The notes beneath the pieces were generated by a model. It did not search any database. It saw nothing but the letters and a program-made list of their open reading frames with translations, and was not told where the DNA came from. A DNA stretch of 64,000 bases from Saccharomonospora piscinae (GTDB lineage: Bacteria; Actinomycetota; Actinomycetes; Mycobacteriales; Pseudonocardiaceae): contig NZ_VCEK01000002.1 of the NCBI RefSeq assembly GCF_005862235.1, positions 434,001 through 498,000 on the forward strand. The letters are read 5' to 3'. The position numbers and the translations under genes were made by a program. Shown in pieces: positions 25,861 to 34,665 of the stretch; the first letter of the stretch is position 1; each line of letters opens with the position of its first letter.

Positions 25861-27488
25861 CGGCTGCCTCCCTGTGCCTTCAACTGCTGCCAGATCAGGA
25901 AATACGCCCGGTGTACCACGTGGGCGACCCGGCTCTGTGCGGGAGTGGCACCGAACGACGCGAACGAGCGCCACCAGCCTGCCCGCTCCAGTGCGTAGGT
26001 CGCCAGCTCCGGCGGTGACCCACCCGGCCTGCCCAGTTGGGTCCCGATGTCGGCGTTGCTGCCCACCCGCAGCACCTCCTCGGTGAGGTCGTCGGGCATC
26101 TCCACCGCGCCGGAGGCCACCAGCGTCAGCGCCTCGAGCACGCGGAGCTGGTGCGCCTCGGGCTTGGCGAGCAGCACCTCGATGGCGTCGTGGACGCGCT
26201 GCCGTTCCGCCGCGTTGCCCGAGGCCTGCGCGAGGGCGGTCACCGAGGCGAGCGCGGCCGCCGCCTTGATCCCGTCCGCCCGCGCCGCGAACACGGTGTT
26301 CAGCCTCGCGCGCACGGCCGCGAGGCCCGAGGCGTCGAGCAACAACCGCCGCAGCGCACCCGCGGTGAGGTCCGGGTCGGCCCGCACCGCGTCGACGGCC
26401 TGCCGGATGCCGTAGAGATCCAGCTTCTCCAGCAACCGCACCCGAACCCCGGCGGGCACGTCGCACTCCCAGCTCGTGAACATGTCGGCGGACAGCAGCA
26501 TCACGTCGAGCACGTCGTCGCCCAGGCCGGCCACCTGCCGCAGGGCCTCCGCGTCGCCCGACGTGAACTGTCCCGACTCCGCGGACTCCGCGATCAGGCC
26601 GATGACCGGCAGTACGTCGGCCACTCTCGGCTTCAGCACCTCGGCCTGCTTGCGCGCCAGCAGGGTCGCGGCCGTCCACAGATCACCCTCGGCGCCCTCC
26701 ACGGACTCCGGCACGATCGTGTCGGCCTTGTTCAGGACCGCGATCGCGTTGACCGGCCCCGCCTCCCGGCTCGCGGTGGCCGCGGTGAACGCCGCGAGAG
26801 CTTGCTCGTCGTCCGCGCGCAGCCCCTGGGTGACGACGTAGAGCACGGCCTCGGCCCCGGCCACCGCGTTGCGCGACGTCTCGTCGAGCTCGTCGGCCCG
26901 CGCCTCGGCGTCCCCGCGCTCGTCTCCGGTCTCGTCGGTCCCGTCACCGCTCTCGCCGCTGTCCCAGGGCTCCGGCTCGGCATGGCCCGCCGCCGCGCTG
27001 AGCAGGTGTTCCGTCCTGGCCACCGACGCGGCGTCGAGCGATCCCAGCCCCGGTGTGTCGATCACGGTCATGTGCTGGAGCGCCGCGTGGGTCAGGTAGG
27101 CCTCGATGTGCGAGACGGTGTCGATGTCCACCCCGAGCTCGGCGGGAATCACGCCGTCGGCCGCGAACGGCAGCACCTGCTTGCGGCCGTCGTGGAACAC
27201 GACCTCGATGCGGTCCACCGTGCCGTACTGGAAGCGGGTGACCAGCCGGGTGCATTCGCCGATGTCGGTCGGCGCCACCCGCCTGCCGATCAGCGCGTTG
27301 ACCAGCGTCGACTTGCCCGACTTGATCCGCCCGGCCACGGCCACCTGCAACGGAGCGCCGAGGCGGCGCAGCACCTGCGCGAACCCGGCCGCCGTGCGTG
27401 GCGACACCTGCGGCTGCAATCGGCGGCACAGGTTGGCCACCGACGCCGACAGCGGCCCGGCCAGCCTGCCGGCGTGCTCCGTCGTCAT
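25857..27488 (-). CDS. Dynamin-like GTPase A
   Basis: This 543-residue GTPase has G1 GRIKSGKS (53-60), a threonine-containing switch region (DIGECTRLVTRF), G3 DTPG (144-147) and G4 NKAD (253-256). An acidic Asp/Glu/Gly insert (about 170-205) follows G3. The C-terminal half is helical; no transmembrane helix is seen, in contrast to GTPase B. Paired bacterial dynamins with only one membrane-inserted member are known (DynA/DynB, BDLP pairs), so a heteromeric membrane-remodelling complex is likely. First gene of the three-gene unit; its stop overlaps the GrpE-like start by four bases. Confidence 0.88.
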   Translation of the reverse strand: MTTEHAGRLAGPLSASVANLCRRLQPQVSPRTAAGFAQVLRRLGAPLQVAVAGRIKSGKSTLVNALIGRRVAPTDIGECTRLVTRFQYGTVDRIEVVFHDGRKQVLPFAADGVIPAELGVDIDTVSHIEAYLTHAALQHMTVIDTPGLGSLDAASVARTEHLLSAAAGHAEPEPWDSGESGDGTDETGDERGDAEARADELDETSRNAVAGAEAVLYVVTQGLRADDEQALAAFTAATASREAGPVNAIAVLNKADTIVPESVEGAEGDLWTAATLLARKQAEVLKPRVADVLPVIGLIAESAESGQFTSGDAEALRQVAGLGDDVLDVMLLSADMFTSWECDVPAGVRVRLLEKLDLYGIRQAVDAVRADPDLTAGALRRLLLDASGLAAVRARLNTVFAARADGIKAAAALASVTALAQASGNAAERQRVHDAIEVLLAKPEAHQLRVLEALTLVASGAVEMPDDLTEEVLRVGSNADIGTQLGRPGGSPPELATYALERAGWWRSFASFGATPAQSRVAHVVHRAYFLIWQQLKAQGGSR

Positions 27489-27538
27489 GCCCACTGCCCC
27501 CTGCGTCACGGGGGCATACTGCCACGCGGCCCGCGTCC

Positions 27539-28471
27539 TCAACGGTAGGGCGCGGCGTCCAGCGTGCGGGGATCGCGCCCGGCCAGGAACACCTCGGTGA
27601 AGTAGCGGCCCCAGTCCGGCCTGCTGCCGTCCACGTCGGTGACTCCGTAGGTGTGCATGAGCGTCCACGACGCCAGCGTCCGCCCCGCGAACCGGCCGAC
27701 CTCCGGATCCGCCGCCAGCGCGGCCACACCGCGGCCCAGGTAGGTCGGCGTCTCGGACACCGCGAACTCGGGTCGCTCGTCGGTGACGGCCTCGCTCCAG
27801 GTGGCCTCGGTGACGCCGAAGCTCGCCAGCATCGCCTCCGAGCGCAGGAACCCCGGCGTCACGGCCAGCGCCGTACCACCGTGCGGCGCCAGTGCGTCGG
27901 CCATCGACCGGGCGATGGCGCGCACACCGCACTTGACGAGGTAGTACGGCAGGGCGGCGCCCACGTTGGTGTCGTCGTCGTTGTCGGTCACCTCGACCAG
28001 CAGCCCGCCGGGGCGGCGCAGCAGCAGCGGCAGCAGGCGGTGCAGCGCGATCAGGTGGGTGTCGAGGCCGTTGCGGACCAGCGTCAGCGCGTCGTCGAGG
28101 TCGGCTTCCCAGAACGGTGAGCTGTGGTCGGCGTAGCGGTCGCCGCCCCACACGTCGTCGACCAGGATGTCGATCCCGCCCTCGCTCGCCACCCGCTCCG
28201 CGAGCGCGTCGACGTCGGCCACGGACGTGAAGTCGCAGCGCACGGGTACGCCCCGCCCACCGGCCTGCGACACCAGCTCGGCCGTGCCCTCGATCGTCTC
28301 CGGCCGGTCCAGCTCCGAGCGCCTGCCCCGGGTACTGCGACCGGTCGCGAAGACCGTCGCGCCCGCCCTGCCGAGCTCGACCGCGATCGCCCTGCCGCAT
28401 CCGCGCGTCGCACCCGTCACCACCGCGATCCTGCCGCGCAGGTAGCGCGGCTGGGGCTCCGTCACGTCCAC
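27539..28471 (-). CDS. Short-chain dehydrogenase/reductase
   Basis: This 310-residue SDR has the cofactor motif TGATRGCGRA (about 19-28) and the catalytic Tyr/Lys in YYLVK (about 170). The Ser position is less clear, as VTDNDD replaces the usual SS. Length is slightly above classical SDRs because of a C-terminal extension with MHTYGVTDVDG. The GTG used overlaps the end of the TetR gene by 10 bases; another GTG two codons later is equally possible and better spaced from GAGGAG. Co-transcribed with the TetR gene, which probably controls it. Substrate unknown. Confidence 0.85.
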   Translation of the reverse strand: MDVTEPQPRYLRGRIAVVTGATRGCGRAIAVELGRAGATVFATGRSTRGRRSELDRPETIEGTAELVSQAGGRGVPVRCDFTSVADVDALAERVASEGGIDILVDDVWGGDRYADHSSPFWEADLDDALTLVRNGLDTHLIALHRLLPLLLRRPGGLLVEVTDNDDDTNVGAALPYYLVKCGVRAIARSMADALAPHGGTALAVTPGFLRSEAMLASFGVTEATWSEAVTDERPEFAVSETPTYLGRGVAALAADPEVGRFAGRTLASWTLMHTYGVTDVDGSRPDWGRYFTEVFLAGRDPRTLDAAPYR

Positions 28472-29037
28472 CAGCTCCTCGTCGTCGTCTCGATGTCCTC
28501 GGCCAGCCGCCGCGCGAGCGGCCCGCGCGGCCGGATCGACCAGTCGAGCGCCGCGCCGTTCGCGACCGCGAGCAGCACCCGTGCCGCTCGCCGTGGTTCC
28601 GGGCCCGCGTCACTCTCACCGGCCGCCGCGCGCACCAGATCGCCTAGCTCGCGTTCCACGACGGCGTAGTGCTGCCCGAGCAACTCGCGCAGCGCCGGGT
28701 CCGCGAGGTCGACGCCGAGCTGGGCCAGGTGGTGGGCCGCCGAGTCGGCGTCACCCAACGCCGCGAACAACGCCACCACCGCGTCCCGGACCGCGTCGCG
28801 GGGATTCCCGGCCCGCGCGGCGGCCTCGCGCACGACGGTGACGGCGCGGTCGCTGCCGTGCCGCGACAGCGCCACCAGCAGGCCGTGCTTGGACCCGAAG
28901 GCACCGGCCACGCTGCCCACGGACACCCCAGCGGCCTCGGCCACCTGCGCCAGCGTGAACCGCGGCCCCACTCGCGCGATCACCTCGGCGGTCGCCTCGA
29001 TCAGCTGTCGCCGATCCACTGTGCGAGGTCGCGCCAT
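28462..29037 (-). CDS. TetR-family transcriptional regulator
   Basis: This 191-residue regulator has the helix-turn-helix at about 8-55 (RQLIEATAEVIARVG, VAEAAGVSVGSVAGAFGSKHGLLVA in part) and a short ligand domain. The ATG at 29037 lies 6 bases after a -10 box with an excellent -35, so the mRNA is leaderless and the start is secure. The dyad in that promoter suggests autoregulation. The downstream SDR overlaps its end, so both are one operon. Confidence 0.9.
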   Translation of the reverse strand: MARPRTVDRRQLIEATAEVIARVGPRFTLAQVAEAAGVSVGSVAGAFGSKHGLLVALSRHGSDRAVTVVREAAARAGNPRDAVRDAVVALFAALGDADSAAHHLAQLGVDLADPALRELLGQHYAVVERELGDLVRAAAGESDAGPEPRRAARVLLAVANGAALDWSIRPRGPLARRLAEDIETTTRSWWT

Positions 29038-29072
29038 GCCGTTAGTGAACCGCCATTCAGAAACTGTGTCAA
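29038..29072 (-). promoter_or_regulatory. Leaderless TetR promoter with operator dyad
   Basis: On the minus strand TTGACA (29067-29072), a 17-base spacer and TTCACT (29044-29049) are followed after 6 bases by the ATG. The dyad TGAA-N6-TTCA at 29046-29059 covers the -10 and spacer, fitting repression by the encoded TetR protein. Confidence 0.75.
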
Positions 29073-29191
29073 GCGGTCGCGGCCAGGGTTCGGAAACCAC
29101 AGTTCAGGGTCGTTCTCAGGGGCATCACGGACGGCAACGGGCGCGGGATGCGGCATGCTGCTGGGGAGACGGGCGCGACCAGGGAGGACTG

Positions 29192-30154
29192 ATGATCGAG
29201 GCAGCGAGCCTCACGAAACGCTACGGGAAGACCCTCGCGGTCGAGGATCTCTCGTTCAGCGTCACACCGGGCACGGTGACGGGCTTCCTCGGACCCAACG
29301 GCGCCGGGAAGTCCACGACGATGCGCATGATCCTGGGGCTCGACAACCCCACCTCGGGCGACGTGCGGATCGGAGGCAAACGCTACGGGGAGTTACGCCA
29401 TCCACTGCGGACGGTGGGAGCGCTGCTCGACGCCAAGTGGGTCCATCCCAACCGCTCGGCCCGCGCTCACCTGACCTGGATGGCGCGGTCGAACCAGATC
29501 CCGGCACGCAGGGTGGACGAGGTACTGGAGGCGGTGGGGCTCTCCGGCGTGGCCAACCGGCGCGCGGGTGGCTTCTCGCTGGGCATGTCCCAGCGGCTCG
29601 GGCTCGCCGCGGCACTGCTCGGCGATCCGGAGGTGCTGCTGTTCGACGAACCGGTCAACGGGCTCGACCCGGAAGGCATCCTCTGGATCCGCCGCTTCAT
29701 GCACCGGCTGGCCGACGAGGGCCGCACGGTGTTCGTGTCGAGCCACCTGCTCTCCGAGATGGCGCTGACCGCCACGGAGCTGGTGGTCATCGGCAGGGGC
29801 AAGCTCATCGCGCAGAGCAGCACCGACGAGTTCGTCGCCCGCGCCTCCGGCGAGACGGTCCGGGTGCGCAGCGCGGCGCCCGACGTGCTCGCCAAGGCGC
29901 TGCGCGCCGAGGGCGCCGAGCTGACTGAGAGCGAGGACGCCCTGCTGGTGTCCGGTATGGACAGCGCCAGGATCGGCGAGGTCGCGCTCGCGAACAGCGT
30001 GGCGCTGTCCGAGCTCAGCCCGGAGCGCGGGTCGCTGGAACAGGCGTTCATGCACATCACCGGCGATTCCGTGGAGTACCACGCCGGCTCGGGCCCGGTG
30101 ATGGCCGAGTCCGCATCCGACATTCCCGACCCGCTCACCACAGCGGCCAAGTGA
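29192..30154 (+). CDS. ABC exporter, ATP-binding protein
   Basis: This 320-residue ATPase of the ABC-2/BcrA class has Walker A GPNGAGKSTTM (about 37-47), the signature FSLGMSQRLGLAAALL (about 128), Walker B VLLFDEPVNGLDP (about 150) and a C-terminal accessory domain. The ATG has AGGGAGG 4-10 bases upstream. Its permease starts 13 bases after the stop. Lantibiotic or peptide export/resistance is typical for the class, but the substrate is not known here. Confidence 0.92.
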   Translation: MIEAASLTKRYGKTLAVEDLSFSVTPGTVTGFLGPNGAGKSTTMRMILGLDNPTSGDVRIGGKRYGELRHPLRTVGALLDAKWVHPNRSARAHLTWMARSNQIPARRVDEVLEAVGLSGVANRRAGGFSLGMSQRLGLAAALLGDPEVLLFDEPVNGLDPEGILWIRRFMHRLADEGRTVFVSSHLLSEMALTATELVVIGRGKLIAQSSTDEFVARASGETVRVRSAAPDVLAKALRAEGAELTESEDALLVSGMDSARIGEVALANSVALSELSPERGSLEQAFMHITGDSVEYHAGSGPVMAESASDIPDPLTTAAK

Positions 30155-30167
30155 CGAGGCAAGAAAG

Positions 30168-30935
30168 ATGACTCTGCTCGCGGTCGAACGCATCAAGCTG
30201 CTCTCCACCCGGTCGCCGTGGTGGTGCGCCGTGGCCAGCATCCTGCTGGCGGGCGGGTTCACGGCGCTGGTGGTCGGCAACGCCACCGACCAGTTCCCCG
30301 CCACCGTCGCGACCACGCAGTACGGCTACAACTTCGGCCTCGCCGTCATCATGGTGCTCGGCGCGCTGGCGGTGACGACCGAATACCGCTTCGGCACAAT
30401 CCGGACCACCTTCCAGGCCGTGCCCAACCGCACGGCGGCGCTCGTGGCCAAGGCGACGGTCGTGGCGCTGCTCGCACTGGTCATCGGGGAGCTGACGGCC
30501 TTCGGGTCCTGGGGCCTGTCGCTGGTGCTGGCACCCGACTACGACCTGGCCCTGAACAGCACGGCCGACATCGTCAACGTCGCCGGGGTGGGGGTCGTGT
30601 ACGCGCTGGCCGCCGTGATGGCGGTCGCGGTGGGCCTGCTGGTCCGCCACAGCGCGGGTGCGGTCTCGCTGCTGTTGATCTACTCGCTGGCGGTGGAGAG
30701 CCTGGTGCAGCTCATCCCGCAGTTCGGCGCCGACATCTACGAGTGGATGCCGTTCAACGTGGCCTACAAGTTCCTCACCGGTGACGGCGCCTCCAGCGGG
30801 GACCGGGCCGAGTTCGCGGGCCCGCCGCTGTCCACGTCGCCGCTGAGCCCGGGTTGGGCGCTGGCCTACTTCGCCGGGATCGCGGTCGTGCTGCTGGTGG
30901 TGGCGATCACCACGACGAACAAGCGCGACGCCTGA
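30168..30935 (+). CDS. ABC exporter, permease
   Basis: This 255-residue ABC-2 permease has about six helices: residues 20-40 (VASILLAGGFTALVV), 58-75, 95-125, 140-165, 170-190 and a C-terminal helix (YFAGIAVVLLVVAI). The segment EYRFGTIRTTFQAVPNR (about 72-88) is the usual cytoplasmic coupling loop between the second and third helices. It forms a transporter with the preceding ATPase and is followed by a strong terminator. Confidence 0.9.
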   Translation: MTLLAVERIKLLSTRSPWWCAVASILLAGGFTALVVGNATDQFPATVATTQYGYNFGLAVIMVLGALAVTTEYRFGTIRTTFQAVPNRTAALVAKATVVALLALVIGELTAFGSWGLSLVLAPDYDLALNSTADIVNVAGVGVVYALAAVMAVAVGLLVRHSAGAVSLLLIYSLAVESLVQLIPQFGADIYEWMPFNVAYKFLTGDGASSGDRAEFAGPPLSTSPLSPGWALAYFAGIAVVLLVVAITTTNKRDA

Positions 30936-30950
30936 AACCACAATGTCACA

Positions 30951-30994
30951 CCGGGGGCTTTCCCGATCGATTCGGAAAGCCCCCGGCGTATTTT
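30951..30994 (+). terminator. Intrinsic terminator of the ABC exporter operon
   Basis: CCGGGGGCTTTCC (30951-30963) pairs perfectly with 30974-30986 around a 10-base loop, followed by CGTATTTT. Confidence 0.93.
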
Positions 30995-31117
30995 GTGCGC
31001 CCAACCGGGTTAACTGCTGGTAAATTGGTTGTGAGCGCGCCCACTCGATGCGGTTTCAACCGGTGGAGATACGCGATAGTGGGTACCTCGGCGTCAGGAC
31101 AAGCCCGGAGGTGCCCC

Positions 31118-31645
31118 TTGACGGCGACCCGATTCCCGCAACTCGAACCGATGGCCCAGCTGGACTGGGCCGAGGCGGTCGAACAGGGCCTGCACCTGGC
31201 GACCGCGGCGTCCCCAGCGGATGCCCGTCATGCCTGGATACACCGTGCGCCGGAGCACGAGGTACTCGCCCGCTACCGCGCCACGTGTGCCTGTTCCGGG
31301 TTCGTCCCGTCGCCGTGGTGGTTGCGGGCCGTGGCCACGGGACGGCTGCGCTGCCGCGATGACGGTTTCCGTGTCGAGGACCGTATTCACGCGCTGTTGT
31401 CGAAACGGCCGGGTTGGGAATACGTTCCGTGGGCGGTCGACGGCGAATCCGGCTTCTGGGAATTCCTGCCGTCCGAACGCGGCGAGACCGGCCACCGCAT
31501 TCCCACGAGCATCCTGCTCACCGACCGCCACACCGGGTGGATCGACGTGCTGGCCGCGCACAGCGCGGCACCACCGGAACCCGTGGCGGTCGCCGGGCTC
31601 GCGGGCCTGCGTGCGAGGGCAGGGCAGTTCGAGGCGCTGCGCTGA
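31118..31645 (+). CDS. Conserved-looking protein of unknown function
   Basis: This 175-residue soluble protein matches no family I recognise. The TTG at 31118 is chosen because GGAGG lies 6 bases upstream. Visible features: an Ala-rich helical N-terminus, Cys pair in CACSGF, a Trp-rich middle (PSPWWLRAVATGRL, GWEYVPWAVDG) and a C-terminal segment ILLTDRHTGWIDVL. It has no signal peptide or membrane helix. A weak promoter (TTTCAA, 17 bases, TAGTGG) precedes it. It sits between an ABC terminator and trmB. Confidence 0.65.
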   Translation: MTATRFPQLEPMAQLDWAEAVEQGLHLATAASPADARHAWIHRAPEHEVLARYRATCACSGFVPSPWWLRAVATGRLRCRDDGFRVEDRIHALLSKRPGWEYVPWAVDGESGFWEFLPSERGETGHRIPTSILLTDRHTGWIDVLAAHSAAPPEPVAVAGLAGLRARAGQFEALR

Positions 31646-31662
31646 CGCCGGCCGCGCCCGGT

Positions 31663-31668
31663 TATCGT
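31663..31668 (+). promoter_or_regulatory. -10 box, leaderless trmB mRNA
   Basis: TATCGT ends 7 bases before the GTG at 31676, which favours that start over the in-frame GTG at 31667. Confidence 0.5.
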
Positions 31669-31675
31669 GCGGCTC

Positions 31676-32374
31676 GTGGGTAGCGAGCAGCAGCCGAGGC
31701 TGCGCAGCGTCGTCAGTTACGTCAAGCGCGGCGGGCGGATGACGCCGGGACAGCAACGGGCGTGGGAACGCCGGTGGCCGTCGTGGGGTCGCGCGGTGGG
31801 CGAACTGCCGGAGGGCCCGATCGACTTCGCCGCGTGGTTCGGCAGGACGGCACCCGTGGTGCTGGAGATCGGCTCCGGCATGGGGGAGGCCACCTCCCAG
31901 CTGGCCGCCGCCGCGCCCGAGGTGAACTACGTCGCCGTCGAGGTCTACGAGGCGGGCCTCGGCCAGCTCATGCTGCGGGCCGAACAGCTGGGAGCGCAGA
32001 ACCTCCGGCTGTTGCACGGCGACGCCGTGGTGTTGCTGACCCAGCACATCGCACCCGAGTCGTTGTCGGCGGTGCGGGTGTTCTTCCCCGACCCGTGGCC
32101 GAAGAAGCGCCACCACAAGCGGAGGCTGATCCAGCCCGAGTTCGTGTCCCTGCTGGCCTCGCGCCTGGCGCCCGGCGCGACGCTGCACCTGGCGACCGAC
32201 TGGGAGGACTACGCCGAGCAGATGCTGGACGTGTGCTCGGCGGAGCCCTCCCTGCGCAACCGGTTCGACGGCTGGGCGCCGCGCCCGGACTTCCGCCCGG
32301 TGACGAAGTTCGAGCAGCGGGCCCGCACGGAGGGCCGCCGCAGCCGCGACCTGATCTTCGAGAAGCGCGGGTGA
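31676..32374 (+). CDS. trmB: tRNA (guanine-N7-)-methyltransferase
   Basis: This 232-residue SAM-dependent enzyme methylates G46 in the variable loop of tRNAs. SAM site VLEIGSGMGEAT (about 62-73); conserved substrate-binding block FFPDPWPKKRHHKRRL (about 137-152); C-terminal region with TKFEQRARTEGR. The N-terminal basic segment (SYVKRGGRMTPGQQRAW) is typical of TrmB. A GTG three codons upstream is in frame, but the leaderless promoter favours this start. A strong hairpin follows the stop. Confidence 0.95.
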   Translation: MGSEQQPRLRSVVSYVKRGGRMTPGQQRAWERRWPSWGRAVGELPEGPIDFAAWFGRTAPVVLEIGSGMGEATSQLAAAAPEVNYVAVEVYEAGLGQLMLRAEQLGAQNLRLLHGDAVVLLTQHIAPESLSAVRVFFPDPWPKKRHHKRRLIQPEFVSLLASRLAPGATLHLATDWEDYAEQMLDVCSAEPSLRNRFDGWAPRPDFRPVTKFEQRARTEGRRSRDLIFEKRG

Positions 32375-32377
32375 GGT

Positions 32378-32430
32378 GCCGCGAAGGCCACCTTCACCGC
32401 GTCTGACGCGGCGAGGGTGGCCTTCGCGGC
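32378..32430. terminator. Long hairpin (recurrent GAAGGCCACC element, copy 1) between convergent genes
   Basis: GCCGCGAAGGCCACC (32378-32392) pairs perfectly with 32416-32430, extended by three further pairs, with an inner CCGCG/CGCGG stem in the loop. It separates trmB from the leftward FtsX-type permease. A related element lies at 45042-45084. Confidence 0.85.
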
Positions 32431-32433
32431 GCC

Positions 32434-34665
32434 CTACTCGTCCGAAAGCGGCTCCGCAGCGACTCGGCGTAGGGCGGGGGTGCACACCGACGCGGCGATG
32501 ACGGCCGTGCCGATGCCCAGCACCACCGGGGCCAGCGCCCACGGCGAGATGATGATCGTTTCCGCACCGGTGACCGCCTGGAACAGCGCGGTCCCGATGA
32601 ACACGCCCACCGCTCCGGCGCCCACGGTCGCCACCAGTGCGGGCATGGCCGCTTCGGTCCGCAATGCCCGGCCCAGCACCCGGACGGGGGTGCCCGCCGC
32701 CATGAGCGAACCGAACGTGCGGCGCCGGTCCATCACCGAGCCCGCGGCCGTGATGGCCGCACTGCACCCGCTGAGCAGGGTTGCGACGACCAGCCCGATC
32801 ACCGTCACGCGCCGGAGGTCGTCCAACTGGCTCTGCTGGTCGGCGAGCCGGGTGGCGACGCTCTCGATCGACAGTCCGTTGGCGCTGGCGGCCAGCGCCG
32901 TGCGCACCTGCTCGGCGTTCTGCGGCGTCGTCGGCACCGCCACGGTCCCGTACTCGGGCACCACCGCCTCGGGCAGCACGTCGGGATGCAGGACCGTGGG
33001 CACCCGCAGGCCGGAGTCCTCGGTCGTGAGCTGGTGGACCGGCAGGTCCGAGGGCAGTGGCTCCTTGGGTCCACCGTCCTCGCCCGACATCGGCGCCACG
33101 GTGGCACCATCGAGGTCGACCCTGTCCTCGCTGGACAGCCCCGGCGCATCGGCGCAGGAACCGGCCATCGTGACCGACAGCAGGCGACCCGCCGTCTCGC
33201 AGTCCGCGACGAGCGCGGACCCCTGCCAGCCCGACGTCTCGATGCTGACCTCGGGCAGCACTTCCGCCTCCACGTCGAGCCCGTAGCGTTCCAGTGCCGC
33301 GTTGGTGCGCTCGGCCACCTCGGGCGCGTCCTGCCCCGCCTGTACGTACAGCACCGGATCCCGGAACGGCGACGCCGATCCCGCGGTGGAGGCCAGCGAC
33401 GGCAGCAGCGTCAGCGCCATCGAGCCGGTGAACACGGCCAGCACCACACCCGCCGACGACCGGTACGCCCCCTTCGGGTCGTGCCGCAGCCTGCGGCCGG
33501 CGAGCAGCACGGCCGGGCCGCGCCAGATCCGGGAGAACAGCGAGCCGACGGCGGCGGTGACCCACGGTCCGAGCAGGACCGACGAGCCGATGACCAGTGC
33601 CAGCGCGAGCACCAGGCCCAGCCCGCCCAGCAGACCCGGCTCCTCCAGTGCGACGACGAACAGCCCGAGCGCCGCGGGCAGCGACAGCAGGCGCGCCCAG
33701 TGCGGTCGCCGGGGGCGGTGCGCGTTCGCCGCTCCGAGCGGCGTCCGCACCACGCGCCAGACCCCGAACACGGCGGCCAGCAGCACGAGCAGCGGAATCG
33801 CGACCACCACCGTCAGCGCGAGCGGCAGCGGGGTCGCGAAGTCACCGACGTGCCAGGTTCCGCCCTGCCACGACACGGTCGACGCGGCCAGGTGCAGCGC
33901 CGGGCTGGCGGCCCAGCCGAGCAACGCACCGGCCACGGCGGCGACGGTGTTCTCCCCGGCGACCATCGCGACCACCTGGCCGGGGGTCGCCCCCGCGAGC
34001 CGGAGCGCGGCGAGCCGCCGCTCGCGACGCGCGGCGGTGAGCCGGGCCGCCGACGAGACCAGCACCAGGCTCGGCACCAGCAGCACCACCACACCGACCC
34101 CGGCGAGCAGGTCCAGCATCGGGTCCTCGACCGAGCCGGGGGGAGCGAACCCGGCCACAGGCGAGGCACCTGGTAACTCCTCGGCCGGGTGGCCGACGAG
34201 CGCCACGAGCTGGCCGGGATGCGTCAGCGCGTCCTCGCCCAGCGTTCCGACGACGGTGCCCGGGTACCGCTCTCCGAGTGACGAGCCGGGCCGTTCGGCC
34301 ACGAGGTCCCGCAGCGCGGGCGAGAGCAACACCTCACCGGGCGCCGGGAACCGCTCCACACCGGGCGGCAGCGCGATCGCGGACCCGTCACCGAGTGCGG
34401 CGACGTCCACCCGGTTGACCAGCTCGCCGTCCACGAAGCCCTCGCTGGCGGCGATCAGCATCGACTGGTCGTCGGGGTTATCGGGAATCTCGAACGCCAC
34501 CTGCCAGCCGCCACGGTCCATTCGTGACTGTGCGGCACCGGGTAACGACACGAGCAGCAACATCAGCCCCGTCGCGACGGCGACCCCCACCCCCATGAGG
34601 ATCGCCGACGTGCGGGTCCGCCGGTCGGTGCGCAGCACGCGCCACGCGAGGCGAAGCGCGATCAC
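32434..34665 (-). CDS. FtsX-type ABC transporter permease (MacB/LolC-like)
   Basis: This 743-residue membrane protein has an N-terminal helix (about 19-40), a large extracytoplasmic domain, a cluster of helices around 175-330 and 345-420, a second external domain (about 430-620) and three C-terminal helices (about 640-740). The two FtsX blocks each contain the typical RRERRLAALRLAG / RRTFGSLMAAGTP loop. Such permeases act as mechanotransmitters or in antimicrobial peptide sensing and resistance. Its ATG-stop overlap with the ATPase gene (ATGA) shows coupling. Divergent from a two-component system. Confidence 0.88.
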   Translation of the reverse strand: MIALRLAWRVLRTDRRTRTSAILMGVGVAVATGLMLLLVSLPGAAQSRMDRGGWQVAFEIPDNPDDQSMLIAASEGFVDGELVNRVDVAALGDGSAIALPPGVERFPAPGEVLLSPALRDLVAERPGSSLGERYPGTVVGTLGEDALTHPGQLVALVGHPAEELPGASPVAGFAPPGSVEDPMLDLLAGVGVVVLLVPSLVLVSSAARLTAARRERRLAALRLAGATPGQVVAMVAGENTVAAVAGALLGWAASPALHLAASTVSWQGGTWHVGDFATPLPLALTVVVAIPLLVLLAAVFGVWRVVRTPLGAANAHRPRRPHWARLLSLPAALGLFVVALEEPGLLGGLGLVLALALVIGSSVLLGPWVTAAVGSLFSRIWRGPAVLLAGRRLRHDPKGAYRSSAGVVLAVFTGSMALTLLPSLASTAGSASPFRDPVLYVQAGQDAPEVAERTNAALERYGLDVEAEVLPEVSIETSGWQGSALVADCETAGRLLSVTMAGSCADAPGLSSEDRVDLDGATVAPMSGEDGGPKEPLPSDLPVHQLTTEDSGLRVPTVLHPDVLPEAVVPEYGTVAVPTTPQNAEQVRTALAASANGLSIESVATRLADQQSQLDDLRRVTVIGLVVATLLSGCSAAITAAGSVMDRRRTFGSLMAAGTPVRVLGRALRTEAAMPALVATVGAGAVGVFIGTALFQAVTGAETIIISPWALAPVVLGIGTAVIAASVCTPALRRVAAEPLSDE

